Shown: one piece after another, positions 1 through 4,447 of the stretch
Numbering within the stretch: position 1 is the stretch's first letter
Layout of the letters: every line of letters begins with the position of its first letter
Assembly: GCA_964407525.1 (NCBI GenBank)
Contig: CAYOWC010000185.1
Coordinates: forward strand, 1-9,895
From: DUZB01 sp964407525
GTDB taxonomy: Bacteria; Desulfobacterota; DSM-4660; Desulfatiglandales; Desulfatiglandaceae
Direction of reading: 5' to 3'
Length of the DNA: 9,895 nt
Notes under the pieces: model-generated
Database searches by the model: none
The model's input: the letters and a program-made list of their open reading frames with translations, nothing else
What the model was told of the DNA's origin: nothing
Made by a program: the position numbers and the translations under genes

Positions 1-1
1 G

Positions 2-376
2 GCCTTTACGCGCCGGATCAGCCGAACGCCACGTCGCAGTGATGCCACCGTTGTGCTCGACGGCATCCGATATGAGCTTCCCATACGCTTCGCCCATTTG
101 CGCAAAGTGATTTTGCGTGCACCCAGTTGGGATAAAAGCCGGATGATTCTGGTCGATCCGGATACAGACGCTCCTCTGGTAAGCCTGTTACCCCAGGACA
201 AGGTTAAAAACGCCTCGGGCATACGCCGTGCAATCAACCCCGAAAACACGGTTAAACCGATCGAAAAATCAACCGATGATCCCCTACCGGCACTGTTGCG
301 CAAGTGGCTTGCCGATTATGCCGCCACCGGATTGCCCCCTGCCTATCTACCCAAGGAGGAAATCAACCATGAATAA
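2..376 (+). CDS. Mu-type DDE transposase, C-terminal end (5' end outside window)
   Basis: The frame is open from the window edge, so the GTG at 53 is an internal Val codon and not a start; about 124 C-terminal residues are visible. The stretch FTRRISR...DGIRYELP followed by PLVSLLPQDK and NASGIRR matches the C-terminal beta-barrel and tail that follow the integrase core in Mu/TniA-type transposases. The catalytic DDE residues lie upstream of the window and cannot be checked. The last residues (NHE) overlap the start of the ATPase gene by 8 nt, the usual transposase-ATPase coupling in Mu, Tn552 and Tn5053-like elements. Known of the family: the protein binds the element ends and performs strand transfer, with the ATPase choosing or activating the target. 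The family assignment is fairly sure; the exact element is not recognised. Confidence 0.72.
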   Translation, partial: AFTRRISRTPRRSDATVVLDGIRYELPIRFAHLRKVILRAPSWDKSRMILVDPDTDAPLVSLLPQDKVKNASGIRRAINPENTVKPIEKSTDDPLPALLRKWLADYAATGLPPAYLPKEEINHE

Positions 377-1214
377 TACGGATATCAGATCTCAGTACGG
401 ACTCAAGTACAACCCATTTCTGCCTGATGTACCACCCGAATCGCTCTTTACAATACCCGGAACCGAACCATTCGTTCAGCGTGTGCAAGCCATGGCTTCA
501 CAAGGCGGATTTGCAATGATTACAGGCGATCCGGGGCTGGGAAAAAGCAAAACACTGCAAAGCATTGCCCATCGGCTCGAACAAATACCAGATCTTACCG
601 TCGGTGTGATGCAGCGACCTCAGAGTGCATTAGGCGATTTTTACCGGGAATTGGGTGAATTGTTCAATGTGGGCTTATCACCCGCCAATCGTTATGGCGG
701 TTTCAAAGCTCTGCGCACACGGTGGAAAAACCACTGTCAATCCACATTGCTCCGGCCTGTGCTTCTCATCGACGAGGCGCAGCAGGTCTCTACAGACTGC
801 CTGACCGAACTGCGATTGCTGCAGAGTCATCACTTTGATTCGCAGAATCTTTTGTTTACGATCCTCTGTGGTGACAATCGGCTACCCGAACGGTTCAGAA
901 CCACAGAACTATTGCCCCTGGGAAGCCGTATTGGACCACGGCTTGTACTTTCACCTCTTTCTCCTGAGCAACTGCAGGATTACCTGGACTTTGCACTCGA
1001 ACAGGCCGGACATCCCCAACTGATGTCGCCTGAACTGATCCGAACCCTGTCGGCTCATGCCGCCAACAACCTGCGCGTTATCAACCAAATGGCCGCTGAA
1101 ATGCTCAGTGCCGCAGTCGAACGTAATCTGCCGCGCATAGACGAGTCGCTGTTTTTTGAATTGTTCTCTCCAACAGGTTCAAAACAAAGACGAAACAATC
1201 CGCCTAAAAATTAA
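369..1214 (+). CDS. ExeA/TniB-like AAA ATPase, transposition partner protein
   Basis: The chosen start is ATG 369, preceded by AAGGAGG at 353-359 (9-nt spacing); the frame stays open further upstream, but that part overlaps the transposase. This gives 281 aa. Visible motifs are YGLKYNPF at residues 10-17 (typical ExeA-type opening), Walker A GDPGLGKS at 53-60, Walker B VLLIDEAQ at 131-138 and a sensor-1-like CGDN at 167-170. A helical lid with NNLRVINQM follows at 233-241, and a basic tail (KQRRNNPPK) ends the protein. There is no signal peptide or membrane segment. The same fold occurs in the secretion ATPase ExeA, but the 8-nt overlap with a Mu-type transposase argues for the MuB/TniB role: ATP-dependent binding of target DNA and activation of the transposase. 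All nucleotide-binding motifs are intact, so the protein could be functional. Confidence 0.85.
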   Translation: MNNTDIRSQYGLKYNPFLPDVPPESLFTIPGTEPFVQRVQAMASQGGFAMITGDPGLGKSKTLQSIAHRLEQIPDLTVGVMQRPQSALGDFYRELGELFNVGLSPANRYGGFKALRTRWKNHCQSTLLRPVLLIDEAQQVSTDCLTELRLLQSHHFDSQNLLFTILCGDNRLPERFRTTELLPLGSRIGPRLVLSPLSPEQLQDYLDFALEQAGHPQLMSPELIRTLSAHAANNLRVINQMAAEMLSAAVERNLPRIDESLFFELFSPTGSKQRRNNPPKN

Positions 1215-1260
1215 ATGCTCGGCTCCAGGAAATTGGTACCTCGCAAACAATTTTATAAAG

Positions 1261-1412
1261 GCAGGTCGTTTATACGGTCTGCTCATGATTGCCCGGTAAA
1301 ACGGAGATAGGCTCTGCTGGGGAGCAACCTATCAAGGGATAGCCGGGTGCAGGTGGCATTGAATAATGCCTTAGGGGGAAACAGCAATACTTTTTCGCTG
1401 TTTCCCCCTTTC
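1261..1412 (+). ncRNA. candidate structured RNA ending in an intrinsic terminator
   Basis: Four stem structures follow one another with little space between them. Stem 1: 1261-1269 with 1274-1282, 9 bp including two G-U pairs, UUAU loop. Stem 2: GCCCGG 1291-1296 with CCGGGU 1343-1348, enclosing GATAGG 1306-1311 with CCTATC 1328-1333 and an inner TGCT/AGCA (1315-1318/1323-1326) around GGGG. Stem 3: GGCATT 1355-1360 with AATGCC 1365-1370, GAAT loop. Stem 4: a 12-bp terminator at 1374-1408. No open reading frame of note lies here. The element starts about 46 nt after the ATPase stop, so it could be the 3' end of the transposase-ATPase transcript or an independent small RNA; no clear promoter was found. 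I do not recognise the class. The folds were paired by eye and not scored. Confidence 0.42.
1374..1408 (+). terminator. strong intrinsic terminator
   Basis: GGGGGAAACAGC at 1374-1385 pairs perfectly with GCTGTTTCCCCC at 1397-1408 (12 bp, 11-nt loop), followed by TTTCATATATTATT. The orientation suits a plus-strand transcript coming from the transposase-ATPase genes or from the candidate RNA that precedes it. Confidence 0.75.
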
Positions 1413-1416
1413 ATAT

Positions 1417-1487
1417 ATTATTCAAGCTTCCTGCCCATGCCTTAAAAAAACCCATTCGATCAGATCGCGAAGCACATCCGATTTCCT
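1417..1487. repeat. 71-bp direct repeat, copy A
   Basis: It matches 1872-1942 at 68 of 71 positions, offset by 455 bp in the same orientation. It begins 8 nt after the terminator stem. Read on the minus strand, both copies encode the end of the same open frame (motif DLIEWVFLRH, then a TGA stop at 1422-1424 here). All three differences between the copies change an amino acid in that frame (V/A, R/H, G/R). The two copies flank the small ribbon-helix-helix gene. Confidence 0.9.
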
Positions 1488-1610
1488 AATTCGGGAAATA
1501 GCCTGACCATGTATTCATAAGCTTGTCGAATCTCTCTCACATGGATATGGCCGTGTATTTTGAAAATCGTGTAACTTTAATCAAACATTTTTGGTTTTTT
1601 GGAGGTCAAA

Positions 1611-1808
1611 ATGCGAGGTGGAAAACGTATAGGATCTGGACGAAAAAGGAAACCAGATCATTTGAGGCGTGAGTTGGTAACAATTCGATTGCCCCAGTGG
1701 ATGATTTCACAGCTCAAAAATAAGGGTGAAATTGGGTATTTGATTGAGATTCAATTAGCCAAAAGGGATTTTTTGGACTTGCCGTACGACTATGACGTCA
1801 ATAGCTGA
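1611..1808 (+). CDS. small basic ribbon-helix-helix-like DNA-binding protein
   Basis: The start is ATG 1611, with GGAGG at 1601-1605; an in-frame TTG at 1599 lies upstream of that ribosome site and is rejected. The product is 65 aa. Residues 1-14 form a glycine/arginine-rich opening (RGGKRIGSGRKRK). A strand-like LVTIRLP follows at 22-28, then helix QWMISQLKNKG at 29-39 and a second helix IGYLIEIQLAKRDFL at 41-55. This order (strand, helix, helix) with a basic N-terminus is what antitoxin-like and plasmid regulator ribbon-helix-helix proteins show. The tail (PYDYDV) is acidic. No partner toxin gene adjoins it on the same strand, so it may be an orphan regulator or a TA remnant. It sits between the two 71-bp direct repeats and could have been gained, or could be lost, as a unit with them. 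The function is inferred from fold pattern only. Confidence 0.55.
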   Translation: MRGGKRIGSGRKRKPDHLRRELVTIRLPQWMISQLKNKGEIGYLIEIQLAKRDFLDLPYDYDVNS

Positions 1809-1871
1809 AATCGAAGAAATGTCTGTTTCAGCCTGAAAAATTTACATCCATTGATGCCATAAAGATTAATC

Positions 1872-1942
1872 ATTATTCAAGCTTCCTGCCTATGCCTTAA
1901 AAAAACCCATTCGATCAGATCGTGAAGCGCATCCGATTTCCT
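1872..1942. repeat. 71-bp direct repeat, copy B
   Basis: Second copy of the repeat at 1417-1487 (68 of 71 identical). Similarity stops sharply after the shared ATTTCCT on the right and at ATTATTC on the left. Confidence 0.9.
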
Positions 1943-1984
1943 CTTTGTTAATACATCATATAGCCTGGCAACGTTTACATCAAT
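1877..1984 (-). pseudogene. C-terminal remnant of an unidentified gene (copy B tail)
   Basis: On the minus strand a 35-codon frame runs from an in-frame TAA at 1987-1985 to TGA at 1879-1877. It reads NVARLYDVLTKRKSDALHDL and continues with IEWVFLRHRQEA. The copy A tail (ending at 1422) shares the last ~20 residues but differs completely upstream. The amphipathic, ordinary composition looks like the end of a real protein, but no start codon or ribosome site belongs to it and I do not recognise the family. It is best read as the decayed tail of a duplicated gene; alternatively the frame is accidental. Confidence 0.3.
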
Positions 1985-2046
1985 TTACGAGTCCACTCTC
2001 ATACCATGAAGGACTCAAAAATTCTCTTTACGAGCCCCAATATTCA

Positions 2047-2319
2047 TTATTCGTGTATACCCAATTCCTTTGAAATACGTTCAGCCAGAAAAATTTTCAT
2101 TAAAGATTGATAAGGCACATCGCGTTTGTTTGCTAAAACCTTTAATTCTTCAATCATGATTTCCGGTAGTCTAAGGGATATTTTTTTAGTTGATGGCTTC
2201 AGATTTGAAAGGGCCATCTTTTCTGCAGTTTTCCAATCAACAAAATCAGTGGAGTCATGCTTAGACCAAAATTTTCTTTCTTCATCTTCGTGCATAAATT
2301 TCGGTATTAATTTTTTCAT
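2047..2319 (-). CDS. brnA: BrnA/CopG-type antitoxin
   Basis: A 90-aa protein starting with ATG at 2319, which overlaps the toxin stop as ATGA (2319-2316). Residues 1-30 (IPKFMHEDEERKFWSKHDSTDF) carry the toxin-neutralising opening typical of CopG antitoxins of BrnT-type modules. Residues 40-85 form the ribbon-helix-helix: strand KKISLRLP at 45-52, helix EIMIEELKVLANKRDV at 53-68, then PYQSLMKIFLAERI at 69-82. Known of the family: it binds BrnT and, as the complex, represses its own promoter. The DNA-binding part is intact. The order toxin-antitoxin is that of brnTA operons. A GAGAGG stretch lies a little far upstream of the ATG, so translational coupling to brnT is likely to set its expression. 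Confidence 0.88.
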   Translation of the reverse strand: MKKLIPKFMHEDEERKFWSKHDSTDFVDWKTAEKMALSNLKPSTKKISLRLPEIMIEELKVLANKRDVPYQSLMKIFLAERISKELGIHE

Positions 2320-2624
2320 AATGACTCATAGACCTCTCTTTCTTTTCGGCTCATATCCCTGGCTGATATGACACGAATTTCATTTTTACGAACTGTGAAT
2401 ACTAAAAATAATTTTCTTTTCTCGTCAGTTTTTCCAAGAGCATAAAATCTCGATTCATATTCTGAATGCTTAATGTCGTTTTTTACAATCAAGGGTTGAT
2501 TAAAGTATATTTGCTCACATTCTGATGGGGTAACTTGATGTTTGGTCCAGTTTTTTCTGGAATTCCCTTCATCCCACTCAAAGCCGGTACATTGTGCAAG
2601 TATTTTCTTAATGTCATCGCTCAT
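2316..2624 (-). CDS. brnT: BrnT-type ribonuclease toxin (DUF497)
   Basis: The frame is open back to a TTG at 2660, but ATG 2624 is preferred: the upstream stretch is a near-perfect promoter, and BrnT homology (FEWDEGNSRKNWTKHQV, residues 15-31) begins shortly after this ATG. The product is then 102 aa. Other family marks are YALGKTDEKRKLFLVFTVR at 61-79 and IRVISARDMSRKEREVYE at 83-100. The family is a small RelE-like ribonuclease that cleaves RNA when free of BrnA. The N-terminus has about ten residues more than a minimal BrnT (SDDIKKILAQCTG). No Shine-Dalgarno sequence precedes ATG 2624, and the predicted transcription start coincides with it, so the mRNA should be leaderless. All family motifs are present and there is no frameshift, so the toxin is probably active. 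Confidence 0.88.
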   Translation of the reverse strand: MSDDIKKILAQCTGFEWDEGNSRKNWTKHQVTPSECEQIYFNQPLIVKNDIKHSEYESRFYALGKTDEKRKLFLVFTVRKNEIRVISARDMSRKEREVYESL

Positions 2625-2631
2625 ATAAGCA

Positions 2632-2660
2632 AGTATATTTATGGGATGCACATAAGTCAA
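2632..2660 (-). promoter_or_regulatory. brnTA promoter, predicted leaderless, with palindrome at -10
   Basis: On the minus strand TTGACT (2660-2655), a 17-nt spacer and TATACT (2637-2632) make a strong sigma-70 promoter. Seven nt after the -10 box comes ATG 2624. ATATA and TATAT arms flank the -10 region and its downstream edge, a plausible BrnA operator. Confidence 0.7.
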
Positions 2661-3299
2661 GATCGAATTTATTCAGCATGACCAAAAAAGTATTTATAAA
2701 CGGTTCCTTTCTACGGATTTCAGTCTGACAATTCCTCGATCCTATGGCAAGGCAGGTAATACCCCACATATGAAACGCCTCAATAATTTGTTGCCGTCTA
2801 ACGAATGCTAAGATGCAATAAGTGTAACGCCTCTGCTGACAAAATAATGTAACGCTTTCAAGGAGTGTATTCCGCAGCGTTACCCCGCCCTAAAATTCAA
2901 TAAATACCCCGCCTATCCCGCCTTTCGGAAGGGATGAGGATGATGATCTACGCCACATTGAGCGTTAAAGTTTTTTTAAATTTTCGGTGAAAATACCCGT
3001 TACAATATTTGTCACTCTTCAAACGAATTTGCACAAAAAAAATTGAGAATGTGTAGCCATAAGGATACGATTCATTAACCGGATGAACCAAAAGCTGGAA
3101 ATAAACTATCGTTGATAACCACAAATGTTGGCTGTAGAATTGGCAAAGGCTGTACTGGCGTTTTGAGTGTTAGACATCAACAGCGTTGAAATGAGAAAGG
3201 ACGATTTGTTTGTTGCCTTGAAAGATCTAAGGGCTCGCTCGCCTCTCAAACATTTATAACTCTGGAAGGGCCCACTTATTTTTGAGTGAACCCTAAGGT
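2661..3299. other. gene-free AT-rich stretch
   Basis: No supported gene was found on either strand. It contains the TGTAACGC motifs (2824-2883), a run rich in CCCGCC at about 2904-2926, and from about 3100 to 3240 a sequence with short open frames broken by stops. In the frame from ATG 3125 a TGA occurs after 13 codons, then about 30 open codons. That stretch may be a decayed gene but is not recognisable. It probably marks an old insertion or deletion boundary between the mobile region and the truncated racemase-like gene. Confidence 0.6.
2824..2883. repeat. three TGTAACGC-type motifs, two direct and one inverted
   Basis: GTAACGC occurs at 2824-2830 and 2849-2855 (25 bp apart) and its reverse complement GCGTTAC at 2877-2883. 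The second and third copies can form a 7-bp stem. Both direct copies are preceded by T and an AATAA/AATAAT-like stretch. Clustered, partly inverted short motifs are what transposase binding sites at the end of a Mu/Tn7-like element look like, but no matching left end can be seen in the window. Confidence 0.5.
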
Positions 3300-3707
3300 T
3301 TGACTTCTATTCCAAATATCGGTCAGATCATCGTATTGGATGTTACGGAACCATCCCATGGAAACGGGGTCGGCATCGGGATGGCCGACATCTCGACACT
3401 TGGCTGTTTCAAAAAACTGGATATATCCGCCATGTACACCAACGCCGTGACGGCGGCGATCCTTGATCCGGCAAAAATCCCCTTGCTTACCAATAATGAT
3501 AGGGAAGCCGTTGCCCTTGCATTAAGGTGTTCGAGCGGGGCGGCGCCGGAAGCCGCAAAGGTGGTCCGGATAAAAAACACACAGGAAATAGGCAGCCTGT
3601 GGATCAGTGAGCCCCTCTATGAAATTATAAAGGATGATCCATCCTTTACCGTACTCTCCGAACCGCGTTCCCTTTCTTTTGATGGCCAGGGGAATTTACA
3701 GAAATAA
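3300..3707 (+). pseudogene. 5'-truncated LarA/DUF2088-like (nickel-dependent racemase family) gene
   Basis: Only about 135 C-terminal residues remain; the family normally has roughly 400 or more. The pattern YTNAVTAAILDPAKIPLL (46-63), NNDREAVALALRC (65-77), KVVRIKNTQEI (87-97) and LWISEPL (99-105) matches the end of LarA-like DUF2088 proteins as I know them. The frame opens just after a TAA at 3294-3296 with only a TTG as start and no ribosome site, so I read it as a fragment and not a short gene. The N-terminal part with the nickel-pincer and metal-binding residues is missing. Family members racemise or epimerise 2-hydroxy acids, which suits the sugar-acid operon on the other side of hicAB, but the fragment lies on the opposite strand. 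The family call rests on memory of the C-terminal motif and is moderate. Confidence 0.55.
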
Positions 3708-3740
3708 CGCTCAAAACGGGTATCCTGTGGCGAAATTCTG

Positions 3741-3761
3741 CGTGAATTCCATTCATTCACG
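3741..3761. other. hairpin after the racemase remnant
   Basis: CGTGAAT (3741-3747) pairs with ATTCACG (3755-3761) around a 7-nt loop. There is no U-run directly after it, so it is only a weak terminator candidate separating the remnant from hicAB. Confidence 0.3.
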
Positions 3762-3803
3762 GGTTAAAAAGCCTCATTGCCAGATTGAAGTCTTAAAACG
3801 CCC

Positions 3804-3832
3804 TTGATTATGGTATCATAAAATGCTACCAT
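3804..3832 (+). promoter_or_regulatory. hicAB promoter with overlapping palindromic operator
   Basis: TTGATT (3804-3809), a 17-nt spacer and TACCAT (3827-3832) form a promoter. A 23-nt inverted repeat centred at 3821 (ATGGTA 3810-3815 with TACCAT 3827-3832, inner CAT/ATG; 9 of 11 pairs) fills the spacer and -10 box, the expected place for HicB autorepression. The GTG start of hicA follows the -10 box by 7 nt. Confidence 0.62.
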
Positions 3833-3839
3833 ACCTATT

Positions 3840-4094
3840 GTGAAAGCAAAGTATCGGAAGACAATAGCGGCTATTTTTACCAAGCCTACCAAGGCTAATG
3901 TTAAATTCAGTGACATTGAGTCTCTGATCGAGGCTCTTGGCGGTGAAGTTCGAGAGGGCAGTGGTTCACGGGTAGTTTTGGAGCTTTCTGAGACAAGAGA
4001 ATACGTCCACAGGCCGCATCCGGGGAAAGAAGCAAAGAAATACATAGTCGAGAGAATTCGTGAATGGTTGACAGGTTTAGGGGTGACACCATGA
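3840..4094 (+). CDS. hicA: HicA-type mRNA interferase toxin
   Basis: An 84-aa protein starting at GTG 3840 with the opening MKAKYRKTIAAIF usual for this longer HicA subgroup. Then come IESLIEALGGEVREGSGSRV (26-45), EYVHRPHPGKEAKKY (54-68) and IREWLTGLGV (73-82): the compact double-stranded-RNA-binding-like fold of HicA. Small HicA toxins carry a catalytic His in GSH; here that spot reads GSRV, and the available histidines are in HRPHP (57 and 60), as is usual for this subgroup. The family cleaves mRNA in a translation-independent way and is neutralised by HicB. No Shine-Dalgarno sequence precedes the GTG and it falls on the predicted transcription start, so leaderless translation is expected. 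The stop overlaps the hicB start. Confidence 0.85.
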   Translation: MKAKYRKTIAAIFTKPTKANVKFSDIESLIEALGGEVREGSGSRVVLELSETREYVHRPHPGKEAKKYIVERIREWLTGLGVTP

Positions 4095-4426
4095 ATAGTA
4101 TGACCTACAAAGGATATTTTGCTAAAGTCAACTTCGATGAGCGGGATAATATTTTTTGGGGTAAAGTGATTGGAATAAAAGAGAGCATTTCGTTTGAGGG
4201 TGAAACTGTTGCGCAGCTTACCGATGATTTTCACAACGCTATTGACCACTATCTTGCTGACTGCAAAAAGCTGGGTCGCGCACCTGCAAAACCTTATTCC
4301 GGAAAGCTAACTTTGCGGATTTCTCCTAATACACATGCCGAAGTAGCCGCTGCCGCAGCTCATACGGGGAAAAGCCTTAATAAATGGGTGGCTGATACTC
4401 TACAGGAGATCGTTCATTCTCATTAA
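4091..4426 (+). CDS. hicB: HicB-family antitoxin with ribbon-helix-helix C-terminus
   Basis: The start is ATG 4091 in an ATGA overlap with the hicA stop, preceded by AGGGGTG; the frame extends further up inside hicA but that part is out-of-frame toxin sequence. The product is 111 aa. Residues 4-65 are the degraded RNase H-like fold of HicB (MTYKGYFAKVNFDERDNIFWGKVIGI, then FEGETVAQLTDDFHNAIDHYL). Residues 70-105 form a ribbon-helix-helix (GKLTLRISPNTHAEV, then TGKSLNKWVADTL). The first part holds the toxin, the second binds the operator. The gene is intact. It ends 21 nt from the convergent end of the uxaA-family gene, with no terminator seen in between. Confidence 0.9.
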   Translation: MNSMTYKGYFAKVNFDERDNIFWGKVIGIKESISFEGETVAQLTDDFHNAIDHYLADCKKLGRAPAKPYSGKLTLRISPNTHAEVAAAAAHTGKSLNKWVADTLQEIVHSH

Positions 4427-4447
4427 CTGTTCATTCCCATTTCGCGG

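Noticed and set aside
1290..1350. GGATAGCCGGGTGC resembles the 3' part of the c-di-GMP-I (GEMM) riboswitch, and the GCATTGAATAATGCC hairpin recalls the 3' half of a TPP riboswitch
   Set aside because: The GCAAACC and GACGCAAAGC parts of GEMM and the CUGAGA core of TPP are absent, and the element follows a gene instead of preceding one.
1417..1942. Direct repeats as integron attC sites flanking a cassette
   Set aside because: No GTTRRRY/RYYYAAC core pairs are present and the repeats encode a protein tail.
1989..2016. GAGTCC/GGACTC hairpin as brnA terminator
   Set aside because: The stem has only 6 bp with a 16-nt loop and no U-run on the brnA side.
3100..3245. Possible decayed transposase (open stretch from ATG 3125 broken by TGA)
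   Set aside because: The residues match no transposase motif that I can name, and the pieces are too short.
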